DNA of 64,000 nucleotides from Duganella lactea. Its GTDB lineage: Bacteria > Pseudomonadota > Gammaproteobacteria > Burkholderiales > Burkholderiaceae_D. Position numbers and translations under genes: made by a program. Of this stretch, positions 34,481 to 46,174 are shown piece by piece; positions within the stretch are counted from its first letter, which is position 1, and every line of letters starts with the position of its first letter. The stretch spans positions 1 through 64,000 of the forward strand of contig NZ_WWCP01000024.1 of NCBI RefSeq assembly GCF_009857505.1, written 5' to 3'. The notes below the pieces were generated by a model. The model searched no databases, had not been told where the DNA came from, and saw nothing but the letters and a program-made list of their open reading frames with translations.

Positions 34481-35373
34481 TCGAGCAGTGAAATGACACG
34501 GTCGCCGTCGGCGGGCTTGCAGCCCTCGGCGATGGCGCTCCAGCCGCGATGGACAACGATCTGCTGTGTATCGTGGCACAGTTCGACGCGCTCGCTTTGT
34601 GGAAAGCGGGCGCGCGCAAACGCCTCGATCGTCGTCGGCAGGCTGATATGCAGCTTGAGCGCGGCGCGGTCCTCGTCTGGATGGTCATTCAGATGCACCA
34701 GCGGCACGAAGTACGACGCCAGCATCCACAAGCGCGAGCCGACCTCGACCGGTTGCGGCGCATAATGTTCCTCACGCAGCCAGCGTTGCGCGCGTTCCCG
34801 CAGATCCTCGCCATCCGGCAGGTCGCCCCAGCCGGCGGCCAGCATTTCGACCAGCCATTGATTGCAGTTCTGATAGCGCAGGCTGTAGGCGTAGGCATTG
34901 GCGCTGTATTGCGCCGCCAGCAGATGCAGCGCGCGTCGCGTATCGAGCAGCGCCGGACGCAGCGCCAGCACCGCCTGCGGCGGCAGACGCACGATGCTCA
35001 GGTAGCCGATCTTCGGCGAATCGGTGCCCATGGCGAAACCGGCCATGCCTTGGTCGTAGATGCGTGGATAGCCTTCGTCACAGGAATAGTACAGCTGGCG
35101 CGCGGCCCACAGGCCATCGTCCGAGCGCCACGCCAACGCGGCGTGCGAATAGCGGATATTGAAGCGCGACAGGTCCAGCCCGGAGCGGCTGACCAGCGCC
35201 ACGCTCTCCTCGGTGGCGGACAGTTCCTCGCGCAGCACGGCGGCAAAGCGCAGCAGGCGGTCTTGCTCCACCGCCGTTAGCTGCTGCGAGCGGTCGCAAA
35301 AGCGCGACGAGGAAGCCTGCGCCGCGCCCGCCGCCATCAGCAGGCACAGCGCCAGCGCGCGGCATCGCTTCAA
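34477..35373 (-). CDS. DUF2145 domain-containing exported protein
   Basis: A 298-residue protein of the DUF2145 family, function unknown. The body runs from SSRFCDRSQQLTAVEQDRLL through RYSHAALAWR, YYSCDEGYPRIYDQG and LRYQNCNQWLVEML, with conserved cysteines and a His/Cys pair reminiscent of papain-like permuted hydrolases, though no catalytic set is established. I chose the TTG at 35373, because it gives a good signal peptide (KRCRALALCLLMAAGAAQA) and overlaps the stop of the upstream gene (TTGA). A GTG at 35409 is the alternative. It is coupled to the secreted gene at 35370 and convergent with the nitroreductase. Confidence 0.85.
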   Translation of the reverse strand: MKRCRALALCLLMAAGAAQASSSRFCDRSQQLTAVEQDRLLRFAAVLREELSATEESVALVSRSGLDLSRFNIRYSHAALAWRSDDGLWAARQLYYSCDEGYPRIYDQGMAGFAMGTDSPKIGYLSIVRLPPQAVLALRPALLDTRRALHLLAAQYSANAYAYSLRYQNCNQWLVEMLAAGWGDLPDGEDLRERAQRWLREEHYAPQPVEVGSRLWMLASYFVPLVHLNDHPDEDRAALKLHISLPTTIEAFARARFPQSERVELCHDTQQIVVHRGWSAIAEGCKPADGDRVISLLD

Positions 35374-35825
35374 AGGCTCAGCGGACGCGACGCCAGTTCG
35401 CCATACCACTCATCGGCCAGCACCAGATAGAATGGCTGACGATTATCGACACGGCCGAACTCGATGCCGTAGACACGGTTGTGCGCGTACATCGCATCGC
35501 CGACCGCCAGGCGCTGCTGATCGAAGGTCGCTTGCGGCAACTCCAGCACCACGCGCTGCTGCGCGTCCTCGGTCTGCATGGTGATGCGGGCCCGGCCCTC
35601 GCGGTCCGGCGTGGTGGCGATGTCGATGATGCGGTAATCGGCGTCGGCCACCTGGTTGCCCTTGCTGGAGCTGTTGCTGGAACCGTTCAGCGAATCGGAC
35701 ACGCTGCCGCTGGACGCCGAACCGGCGCTGGAGGCCGACGACACAAAGCTGTCGGCGTGAGCGTGCAGCGACAGGGCCAGCGCGCCGGTGGCGCAGAGCA
35801 AGCGCATGATCAAAGGGATTTTCAT
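35370..35825 (-). CDS. Secreted protein of unknown function, Ser-rich linker
   Basis: A 151-residue protein with a clear signal peptide (IPLIMRLLCATGALALSLHAHADS, cut after HA/DS), a Ser/Gly-rich low-complexity segment at about 26-55, and a compact beta-rich domain (YRIIDIATTPDREGRARITM, VVLELPQATFDQQRLAVGD). I do not recognise the domain. The stop codon overlaps the start of the DUF2145 gene, suggesting the two exported proteins act together. It is divergent from the isomerase at 35873. Confidence 0.8.
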   Translation of the reverse strand: MKIPLIMRLLCATGALALSLHAHADSFVSSASSAGSASSGSVSDSLNGSSNSSSKGNQVADADYRIIDIATTPDREGRARITMQTEDAQQRVVLELPQATFDQQRLAVGDAMYAHNRVYGIEFGRVDNRQPFYLVLADEWYGELASRPLSL

Positions 35826-35872
35826 CTACACTTCCTAAACTGTGCAAATCGGGAAGTATAAAGGAGATCGCC

Positions 35873-36463
35873 ATGTCCGCACCTGAAATCGCCTGCTGGT
35901 TCGACTTCGCCAGCAACTACAGCTACTTGAGCGTGCTGCGGCTGGCGCGGCAGCGGGATGTGATCGTGCACTGGAAGCCCTTCCTGCTGGGGCCGATCTT
36001 CAAGGAACAGGGCTGGGACAACTCGCCGTTTGTGCTGCAACAGGACAAGGGCGATTATGTATGGAAGGATATGCCGCGCGAGTGCGCGAAGTATGAATTG
36101 CCGTGGCGGCGGCCATCCGAATTCCCGCGCCGCTCGCTGCTGGCGGCGCGCGTGGCCTTGCTGGGCGAGCATCAGCCTTGGATGGCGGAATTCTGCGCCC
36201 GCGTCATGCTGGCCAACTTCGAGCACGACGAGGACATCGGCAACGAAGACGTGATCGCCGCCATCCTCACCGGCATCGGCCTTGACGCCGGCGCGCTGCT
36301 GGCCGCCGCCCACGCCGACGACAACAAAGCCCGCCTGCGCGCCCGCAGTGCCGAAGCCAAGGCGCTGCGCATCTTCGGCGCCCCCACCTTCTTCGTCGAC
36401 ACCGAAATGTATTGGGGCAACGACCGCCTGGCCGACGCGCTAGCGCTCGCCAAGCTTGCTTAG
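35873..36463 (+). CDS. 2-hydroxychromene-2-carboxylate isomerase family protein
   Basis: A DsbA-fold, glutathione-S-transferase kappa-like protein of 196 residues. It begins APEIACWFDFASNYSYLSVLRL, where the FDFASNYSYL segment replaces the CxxC region, and ends with FGAPTFFVDTEMYWGNDRL, the FGAPTF-x8-W-G-N-D-R motif of HCCA isomerases. In naphthalene degraders this enzyme converts 2-hydroxychromene-2-carboxylate, but no aromatic pathway genes are here; such stand-alone members are widespread and probably use glutathione. Substrate unknown. The gene is divergent from the 151-residue secreted protein gene. Confidence 0.85.
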   Translation: MSAPEIACWFDFASNYSYLSVLRLARQRDVIVHWKPFLLGPIFKEQGWDNSPFVLQQDKGDYVWKDMPRECAKYELPWRRPSEFPRRSLLAARVALLGEHQPWMAEFCARVMLANFEHDEDIGNEDVIAAILTGIGLDAGALLAAAHADDNKARLRARSAEAKALRIFGAPTFFVDTEMYWGNDRLADALALAKLA

Positions 36464-36544
36464 CCTGAGGCGCGGTACGAGGAAGCCTTTGACATGGGGC
36501 GGACCGGCTAAACAGCAGATTGTTGCGGCAATGCCGCGCTTGGC

Positions 36545-36557
36545 TGAAGCATGTTCA
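36545..36557. promoter_or_regulatory. MetR-like box upstream of metH
   Basis: TGAAGCATGTTCA exactly fits the MetR consensus TGAA-N5-TTCA with an A at the centre, and the dyad extends to 17 bases (gctgaa-gcatg-ttcagc). MetR activates metH in enterobacteria with homocysteine as co-effector. No metR is in the window, so this is a predicted site. Confidence 0.6.
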
Positions 36558-36566
36558 GCGATGCCG

Positions 36567-36572
36567 TATAAT
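36567..36572 (+). promoter_or_regulatory. Candidate -10 element for metH
   Basis: A perfect TATAAT lies 55 bases before the metH ATG. No good -35 sits at 16-18 bases upstream; that space is taken by the MetR-like dyad, fitting an activator-dependent promoter. A weaker TGGTATGGC further downstream is an alternative. Confidence 0.5.
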
Positions 36573-36627
36573 CTTAGACCGCCCTGCTGGTATGGCGGCG
36601 CCCCCTTCCGATCCTTAGAGATATCAA

Positions 36628-40416
<3,789 letters not shown>

Positions 40417-40446
40417 CCGTCATGCCGGCCTGCGCCGGTATGACGG
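40417..40446. repeat. Short palindromic repeat, copy 2 (after metH)
   Basis: Arms ccgtcatgccggc and gccggtatgacgg pair over 13 bases with one G-T wobble, around a CTGC loop. It is homologous in layout to the repeat at 3833-3862. It sits immediately after the metH stop and three bases before the convergent ABC permease stop, so it can fold in both transcripts and may serve as a weak terminator. Confidence 0.82.
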
Positions 40447-40448
40447 GG

Positions 40449-41744
40449 CTATCGGCGCTGGTCTTTCAGGAATTTGGCGACCGCCAGACCGCCGAACACC
40501 AGCGCGAAGCCCAGCTGCACCAGCATCGGCAGCAGCGCGCCCTCCAAGCCGAGGCCGCGCCAGGTGACCGCGTCCAGACCATCGACGGCCCAGCGCGTCG
40601 GCACCACCAGCGTCAACGTCTGCATCCACTGGGGGAAAACAAAGGACGGCACCCACGCGCCGCCCAGCATCACCAGAATCAGCGTGGCGAAGACGGCGAT
40701 GCCGCGCGCCGCTTCCGGCGTTTTGCCGAAAGCGGCGATAAACAGGCCAAAGGCGGCCGTCATCAGGCCGAAGCACACGGCCAGCCCGACAAAGCCAACC
40801 ACGCTGGTAATCTGCACTTTGAAGATCAGTAACGCGCAAGCGAACATCGCGCACATCAGCACGCTGGCGATGATGGCGCCGGAAATCACTCGCCCCATCA
40901 GCACCGTGGTCAGCGACACCGGCGCCGCCAGCAGACGATTCCAGATGCCGAACTGACGCGCCAGCAAAATACCGATACCCATGTCGATCCCCATGAACAG
41001 GATGAACTGCACGCCCATGCCGGCGAACGAATGCGCGTAGCCGTTGTATCTGGGGCCGCTGCTCAGCGCCGCTTCGCTGGTATTGAACGGGACACTCATG
41101 CCAGACGGCGCATCGGCCTTGCTGGTCTCGGCACCGGCGGCGGCAGTCGCGGCCTGCTGGTCCTGGAATTTCTTCAGGCTGCCGAGGAATTCGCCCAGTT
41201 GCGCCTGCTCGGGATTACGCTGATCAAGCGCCGGCAGCGCGGCCAGATAGCGCGCGGTGGCGCCGGCGCCTTGCCCGCTCATGACCGACGCGCTGGTCAC
41301 CTGCATCACTTGCTGCGTCAACAGCCCTTTCACCATCGCCAGCACGGTCGCTTGCGACGGGTCGTAGTACAGCGGCAACTCAGGCTTGTCGCGGCCGCTG
41401 AACAAGGCATCGGCCGCCTTCTGGCCAAAGCCGTCCGGAATCACCACCGCCACCGGCAGCTTGCCGGCGCGCACCTTGGCCTGCGCCTCGTCGGCGCTTA
41501 ACGCGACAACGCGCAGCGTGTCGTCCGCCTTCAAACCGGCGGCGATCTTGCGACCGATCGGCGACTGATCCTGCAGCACCAGGCCGATGTCGATCTTGCT
41601 GGCCCCCTTGTCGGGACTGCCACCGAACAGCGAACCGAAGAACGCGGCCAGCACCACCGGCATCAACAGGTGCAGCATCAGCGCGCGCTTGTCGCGCAGG
41701 TAGAGCATCAAGTCTTTGCGGATCAGGGCGATCAAGGCGGTCAT
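40449..41744 (-). CDS. ABC-2 type transporter permease
   Basis: A 431-residue membrane subunit. The first helix (LMLHLLMPVVLAAFFGSLFGG) follows a KDLMLYLRDKRAL amphipathic segment, then a long extracytoplasmic loop of about 200 residues (including an Ala-rich DQQAATAAAGAETSK section), and the typical five-helix bundle from about 240 with FGIWNRLLAAPVSLTTVLMGR as the ATPase-coupling helix. Its partner ATPase is upstream, one base away. The direction is export, of drugs or lipids by analogy; no membrane-fusion protein gene is next to it. Confidence 0.92.
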   Translation of the reverse strand: MTALIALIRKDLMLYLRDKRALMLHLLMPVVLAAFFGSLFGGSPDKGASKIDIGLVLQDQSPIGRKIAAGLKADDTLRVVALSADEAQAKVRAGKLPVAVVIPDGFGQKAADALFSGRDKPELPLYYDPSQATVLAMVKGLLTQQVMQVTSASVMSGQGAGATARYLAALPALDQRNPEQAQLGEFLGSLKKFQDQQAATAAAGAETSKADAPSGMSVPFNTSEAALSSGPRYNGYAHSFAGMGVQFILFMGIDMGIGILLARQFGIWNRLLAAPVSLTTVLMGRVISGAIIASVLMCAMFACALLIFKVQITSVVGFVGLAVCFGLMTAAFGLFIAAFGKTPEAARGIAVFATLILVMLGGAWVPSFVFPQWMQTLTLVVPTRWAVDGLDAVTWRGLGLEGALLPMLVQLGFALVFGGLAVAKFLKDQRR

Positions 41745-41745
41745 G

Positions 41746-42714
41746 TCAATCTCGCAGGCTGCGGCCGGTCAGGTTGAGGAAGATGTTTTCCAGCGAGGTG
41801 CGGGCGGTGGCGAAATGCAGCAGCGTCTGCCCCTGCGCGTTGAACCAGCCCAGCACCGGCGCCGCGTCCGTGGCCGCCGCCAGGCCGATGTTGAGCGTGG
41901 CGCCGGTCCCTTCAACGCCGGTCACGCCATTCAGCGCCCGCACGCCGGACAGCAATTCAGCCGATGGCTTGCCGGCCAGTTCCACCTGCAGCGCCGCCTG
42001 CGCCGGCAGCCGCTGGAACAGCGCGGCCGGCGTCTCGTCGGCCAGCAGCTTGCCGTGATCGATGATGACGATGTGGTCGGCCAGCCGCTCCACTTCCTCC
42101 ATGTAGTGGCTGGTGTAGATCAGCGAGCGGCCCTGCGCCTGCAAGGCTTCCAGCGTGTCGAAGATGGCGTTGCGGCTTTGCGGATCGACGCCGACGGTCG
42201 GCTCGTCGAGGATCAGCAACCGCGGATCGTGCAGCAGCGCGGCGGCGATGTTGAGGCGGCGCTTCATGCCGCCGGAAAAACCGGATGGCAGGTCGGCCGC
42301 GCGGTCGGATAAGTTGACCAGCGCCAGCGCCTCGGCGCAACGCTGCTTCAGCTGGGCGCCCTTCAGGCCGTAGAGCGCGCCGAACAACCGGAGATTTTCC
42401 AGCGCCGACAGCTCCTCATACAGCGCCAGATCCTGTGGCACGAAGCCGATCTTCCGCTTGGCGGCGCTGGCGCCCTGCCCGATCACCTCGCCATCGAGCG
42501 TGATACGGCCGGCGTCGGCGCGCAGCAGGCCGCAGATCAGGGCCACGGTGGTGGACTTGCCGGCGCCGTTCGGGCCGATCAGGCCCACCGTCTGGCCGCG
42601 CCGCACCTTGAACGACACGCCATCGACCGCCTGGCGCGCGCCATAGGCTTTCGAAATCTGCTCCACGCTCAGTATCACCGCCGCCTCCGGGTTGTCCGCA
42701 CTGGCTTGCAGCAT
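41746..42714 (-). CDS. ABC transporter ATP-binding protein (exporter type)
   Basis: A 322-residue ATPase starting at ATG 42714. Walker A is GPNGAGKSTTV, signature LPSGFSGGMKRRLNIAAAL, Walker B RLLILDEPTVGVDPQSR, and switch region TSHYMEEVERLADH, all intact. The C-terminal 80 residues carry an accessory domain. The ORF is open 42 codons further upstream without a good start context. The pair resembles DrrA-type exporters (daunorubicin-like), but the substrate is unknown. It is divergent from the SPW protein. Confidence 0.93.
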   Translation of the reverse strand: MLQASADNPEAAVILSVEQISKAYGARQAVDGVSFKVRRGQTVGLIGPNGAGKSTTVALICGLLRADAGRITLDGEVIGQGASAAKRKIGFVPQDLALYEELSALENLRLFGALYGLKGAQLKQRCAEALALVNLSDRAADLPSGFSGGMKRRLNIAAALLHDPRLLILDEPTVGVDPQSRNAIFDTLEALQAQGRSLIYTSHYMEEVERLADHIVIIDHGKLLADETPAALFQRLPAQAALQVELAGKPSAELLSGVRALNGVTGVEGTGATLNIGLAAATDAAPVLGWFNAQGQTLLHFATARTSLENIFLNLTGRSLRD

Positions 42715-42817
42715 AGCGTTGTCATAGCAAGTTGGCAAGCCGGATGAACTTTTGCCGCCGGTGGACAGACTAAGTAGGACGCCGCCGTCCGGCGGCCTGA
42801 CTACCAAGGGAGGTAAT

Positions 42818-43195
42818 ATGGCAAACAATCCATCCGTCAAACGCTGGCAAGATCAGGTGATACTGCTGCTCGGTCTGTGGTTCTTCATCACGCCGTGGGT
42901 GTTCGGCTACCCGATCCCGTCGGTCCAGGCCTGGACCGCGTTTATCTCCGGCGCGGTGATGGTGCTGCTGGCGACATTCGACCTGTACAAGACCTACTTC
43001 TGGGCCGTGATGCTCAATCTGCTGGTGGGGATTTGGGTGGCGGTGTCGCCGTGGGTGTTGCGCATGGCGGATAACACGGAACTGATGTGGAACTCGCTGA
43101 TCGTCGGCATCGCCGTGGCCGCGCTGGCGCTGTGGGCAATACGCACCGATCCGGAACTGGTCAAGCACTGGCCGGGCGCCGGCCATGTGACATAA
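42818..43195 (+). CDS. SPW repeat membrane protein
   Basis: A 125-residue inner-membrane protein with four hydrophobic segments and two copies of the SPW-type motif: LLLGLWFFITPWVFGYP (FITPW) and LLVGIWVAVSPWVLRM (VSPW). The family name comes from this Ser-Pro-Trp element; function unknown. An excellent Shine-Dalgarno (AGGGAGGT) five bases before ATG 42818 fixes the start and suggests strong translation. It is divergent from the ABC ATPase and convergent with the EAL-HDOD gene. Confidence 0.92.
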   Translation: MANNPSVKRWQDQVILLLGLWFFITPWVFGYPIPSVQAWTAFISGAVMVLLATFDLYKTYFWAVMLNLLVGIWVAVSPWVLRMADNTELMWNSLIVGIAVAALALWAIRTDPELVKHWPGAGHVT

Positions 43196-43216
43196 ACCAG
43201 CGCCGGGTGTGGTGCG

Positions 43217-44497
43217 TTACAGCGCGTAGCGCACCACGTTGTCGCTCCACTCGAACGCGGCCATCTCCAGCTCCAGCAACTCCTCGGTGGACATGGCGAG
43301 GTCGCGCAGCGTGGGCAGGATGTGGCAATCCATGTCCTCGATGCGCTCGATGCATTCGACCAGCTTGAGCAAGTCGCCGTAAAAGCCGCCACGGTGCAGC
43401 AGCGCGTCGCGCACTTCATCGCCGACCGGAATCTGTTCCAGGATCTCGCCCATCTGCATGCCGAACAGCGTATCCATCAGCGACATGATGCCGACCGTGA
43501 AGGCGATATCGGCGCGCTCGCGCTGGCTCGGGCGCAGCTTGGCCGCCAGCAGCTCCAGCAAGCGGCCGCGCGTGGTGGCCAACATCAGCAGCGGCGTCAT
43601 GCTTTGGCCGCGCTTGCTCGGTTCGGCGTACAGCATGATCTGCAGCCAGCGCTGCAGCTGGCGGCGGCCGAGGATGGTCACCGCCTGGCTCAGCGAGTCG
43701 ATGCGCTGGCGCGCGCCCACCGCCGGCGTGTTCACCAGGCGCAGCAGGTTCAGCGCCAGCGACACGTCGCGCTTGATGGCGCGTTCGATTTCCGGGTTGT
43801 CGGCGTCGGAGGTGACCAAGGTCATCAGCTCCATCACCGCCAGTTGCGACGGCGACAGCTTCTTGCCGCTCATGATGACCGGCTTGGAGAAATAATAGCC
43901 CTGGAAATAATCAAAGCCCAGGTCGAGGCCATGCTTGAATTCCTCGCGCGTCTCGACTTTTTCCGCCACCAGCTTTTTCTTCTCCTGGCGGAAGCGCGGC
44001 GCCAGCTTGCTCAGCGACGACGGCGCGATGTTGCGCATGTCCATCTTGACGTACTCGACCAGCGGCAGCAGCGCCTGCACCGCCTCGGTCTCGCCGGTCA
44101 CGTCATCGAGCGCGAAGCTGAAGCCGTGGTCCACCAGTGCGCGCACGCGGTCCACCACGGCCGGCGTGGCCGCCATGCCGTTGCTGATCTCCAGCACCAC
44201 CTTCTCGCGCGGCAGGAAAGGAAAGATATCGCTCATGATGACGCTGGCGTCGACGTTGACGAAGCCTTGCGCTTCGCCGACGGTCTTTTCCATGCCGAGT
44301 TGCGCCGCGTGGGCAATGACGGCGGCGGTGGCCGTCAGCCCGTCGGTCACCTGCGCCGGACCGACCGGCGCGTTACGGAACAGCAGCTCATAGCCGAACA
44401 GCGCCTGGTTGCGGTCCAGGATGGGCTGGCGCCCCAGATAGAATTCGCGCACGCGCAGATGCTGGGGGCCACGGTCATGTACGGAGAGATCGATCAT
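43217..44497 (-). CDS. EAL-HDOD domain signalling protein
   Basis: A 426-residue two-domain protein of the YuxH/CdgJ type. The EAL part (residues 20-210) begins GRQPILDRNQALFGYELLFRN, has LEISNGMAA, FALDDVTGE, VKMDM and VAEKVETREEF, and ends FQGYYFSKP. Several catalytic positions differ from active c-di-GMP phosphodiesterases: DDVTGE stands where DDFGTG is expected. It therefore probably binds rather than cleaves c-di-GMP. The HDOD half (from about 215) is all-helical with a KRDVSLALNLLRLVNTP block. Related proteins act in motility or natural competence; no target is visible here. Confidence 0.92.
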   Translation of the reverse strand: MIDLSVHDRGPQHLRVREFYLGRQPILDRNQALFGYELLFRNAPVGPAQVTDGLTATAAVIAHAAQLGMEKTVGEAQGFVNVDASVIMSDIFPFLPREKVVLEISNGMAATPAVVDRVRALVDHGFSFALDDVTGETEAVQALLPLVEYVKMDMRNIAPSSLSKLAPRFRQEKKKLVAEKVETREEFKHGLDLGFDYFQGYYFSKPVIMSGKKLSPSQLAVMELMTLVTSDADNPEIERAIKRDVSLALNLLRLVNTPAVGARQRIDSLSQAVTILGRRQLQRWLQIMLYAEPSKRGQSMTPLLMLATTRGRLLELLAAKLRPSQRERADIAFTVGIMSLMDTLFGMQMGEILEQIPVGDEVRDALLHRGGFYGDLLKLVECIERIEDMDCHILPTLRDLAMSTEELLELEMAAFEWSDNVVRYAL

Positions 44498-44590
44498 TGC
44501 AAGTCCAAGTCAATAGGCGGTCTGCTACAGCTGCCATTCTGACAGCAATGTCAGCCATTGTCTTGGACATTTATACCCGCCGCACACCAC

Positions 44591-45355
44591 CTACCGCAGG
44601 CAGCCGTCGATAAACAGCTTCAGCTCCCCCGGCTGGAAGGCGGTCCAGCGCTCGTTGGTGGTCAGCGGCTGGGTGACGATGATGGCGACGCGGTCGTCGG
44701 GCGTAGTTACCTGAGAGAAATCCACGCTGACGTCTTCATCGGACAGCTTGGCGGTGTCGAACGGATGCTGGCGCACCAGGTAAAACAGATGGGTCGAGCA
44801 ATGCGCGAACAGCTCGCCGCCGGACGACAGCAGCATGTTGAACGTACCGTGGGTGGCGATCTCGTGCGCCAGCCCGCTCAGCACCGAGCGCAGCTCCGCC
44901 AACGGCGGCCGCTGTTCGCCGAAGCGCGCGCGCAACTGCTGCAGGATGTAGCAGAAGGCCCGTTCGCTGTCGGTCGTGCCGACCGGGCGGAAGGCGCCGT
45001 TGAGCAAAGGGTGGAACTCCTTCAGATCGCCGTTGTGGGCGAACACCCAGTATTGCCCCCACAGCTCGCGCACGAACGGATGGCAATTCTCCAGCGCCAC
45101 CTGGCCCTGCGTGGCCTTGCGGATGTGGGCGATGACGTTGGTGGACTTGATCGGGTAACGCTTGATCAGCTCGGCGATCGGCGAGGCGATCGCGGCCTGA
45201 TGGTCGACGAAATGGCGCACGCCGGCGCCCTCGAAAAAGGCGATGCCCCAGCCGTCGTGGTGGGTGTCGGTGTGGCCGCCGCGCATGGCGAAGCCGGTGA
45301 AACTGAACACAATGTCGGTCGGGACATTGCAGTTCATCGCAAGGAGTTGGCACAT
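44591..45355 (-). CDS. Class II glutamine amidotransferase (YafJ family)
   Basis: A 254-residue protein with the N-terminal nucleophile class II fold. After removal of Met1 the second residue Cys2 (MCQLLAMN) is the catalytic nucleophile; other signatures are TDTHHDGWGIAFFEG, NVIAHIRKATQG and WVFAHNGDLKEF. No attached synthase domain exists, so it is a stand-alone YafJ-type enzyme of unknown acceptor. It is followed in the same direction only by the EAL-HDOD gene, about 90 bp away, with DUF3567 upstream. Confidence 0.92.
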   Translation of the reverse strand: MCQLLAMNCNVPTDIVFSFTGFAMRGGHTDTHHDGWGIAFFEGAGVRHFVDHQAAIASPIAELIKRYPIKSTNVIAHIRKATQGQVALENCHPFVRELWGQYWVFAHNGDLKEFHPLLNGAFRPVGTTDSERAFCYILQQLRARFGEQRPPLAELRSVLSGLAHEIATHGTFNMLLSSGGELFAHCSTHLFYLVRQHPFDTAKLSDEDVSVDFSQVTTPDDRVAIIVTQPLTTNERWTAFQPGELKLFIDGCLR

Positions 45356-45394
45356 GGCGGAATTATACCCACCCTGTGCCCACCCCCGCGAGGT

Positions 45395-45652
45395 TTAATG
45401 CAACAGCACGGGCTGGCTCATTAACTCATCGTAGCTGCCCAAAAATTCATCGATTTCCGCCATGGTCGGCTCGTTGGCGATCAGCTGGTTGACTTCACGG
45501 CGGAAATTCTGCGCCAGCACGCCGGCGATGAAGATCTCGCGCTTGCCCCCCTTGTCGACGATTTCATAGCCGCCAAAGCGCAGGGCCTCCAGACTACGGT
45601 CCACGCCGAACTCGACAACACTGTATTGCTCGCTGTTGTAGATGAGGTTCAT
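45395..45652 (-). CDS. DUF3567 family protein
   Basis: An 85-residue soluble protein: NLIYNSEQYSVVEFGVDR, then GGYEIVDKGGKREIFI, AQNFRREVNQLI and DEFLGSYDELMSQPVLLH. The block order matches DUF3567, a small betaproteobacterial family of unknown role that I recognise from memory. No signal peptide or membrane segment. It is 39 bases upstream of the amidotransferase gene in the same direction, so the two may be co-transcribed. Confidence 0.85.
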   Translation of the reverse strand: MNLIYNSEQYSVVEFGVDRSLEALRFGGYEIVDKGGKREIFIAGVLAQNFRREVNQLIANEPTMAEIDEFLGSYDELMSQPVLLH

Positions 45653-45752
45653 TTTGCTTCCTTTCTCAAGGGGCGAAACACCTTAGTTTCCGCCTTCCCC
45701 CCGTACATAGGGTTGAACGCGGGCCATTTCAAGGGCAATCAGCGGGCTGGGG

Positions 45753-46163
45753 TTAGGCCGCGATAAGGTCTTGCAGTTCCAGCAAGTCCCCGTAGGGCGC
45801 CTCGGACAACCAGGAACGCAGCTGTTCCAGGTGCTCGGCGGAGGCCAGGCTGAGATAGAGCCGCGCGGGGGGACGGCGCAGCACCCGGTTCAATGTTACG
45901 CGCAAAATCAGATTACCGCTGCAATGAAGACAGCCTGGTGCGATACGCAACACTTGCGGGATATTTTCGTAGGGATATGGCCCATCGGCCGGATCGAAAC
46001 ACAAGGCCGAACCGCCGTCCGACAAGCCCTCCAGAATGATGACGCTGGCGCCGTCGCGCGGCAGATGGGCGGCGATGGCCGCCTCGCGCAGGCCGGCGCG
46101 CGCGCCGGTGACCAGCCAGGTCGGCACCGGCGGCCGGTGATGGACGGCGCCGGTGGCGGACAT
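45753..46163 (-). CDS. Small degenerate P-loop (CobW-like) protein
   Basis: A protein of about 136 residues with no confident family assignment. Residues 1-45 look like the first strand and P-loop of a CobW/COG0523 GTPase: PVPTWLVTGARAGLREAAI, where the lysine-threonine of Walker A is missing. GCLHCSGNLILRVTLNRVL follows at the position of the CxCC-type metal motif, with the middle residue His. The downstream metal-insertion domain is absent. The start is ATG 46163 (GTG at 46172 is possible), two to eleven bases after the response-regulator stop. It is therefore probably translated with the two-component pair. It may be an inactive remnant or a metal-sensing adaptor; both are inference. Confidence 0.6.
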   Translation of the reverse strand: MSATGAVHHRPPVPTWLVTGARAGLREAAIAAHLPRDGASVIILEGLSDGGSALCFDPADGPYPYENIPQVLRIAPGCLHCSGNLILRVTLNRVLRRPPARLYLSLASAEHLEQLRSWLSEAPYGDLLELQDLIAA

Positions 46164-46174
46164 GGCGGTCACCG

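Noticed and set aside
36464..36627. Cobalamin or SAH riboswitch upstream of metH
   Set aside because: The gap has small hairpins and a MetR-like box, but no B12-box or SAH-aptamer core was seen.
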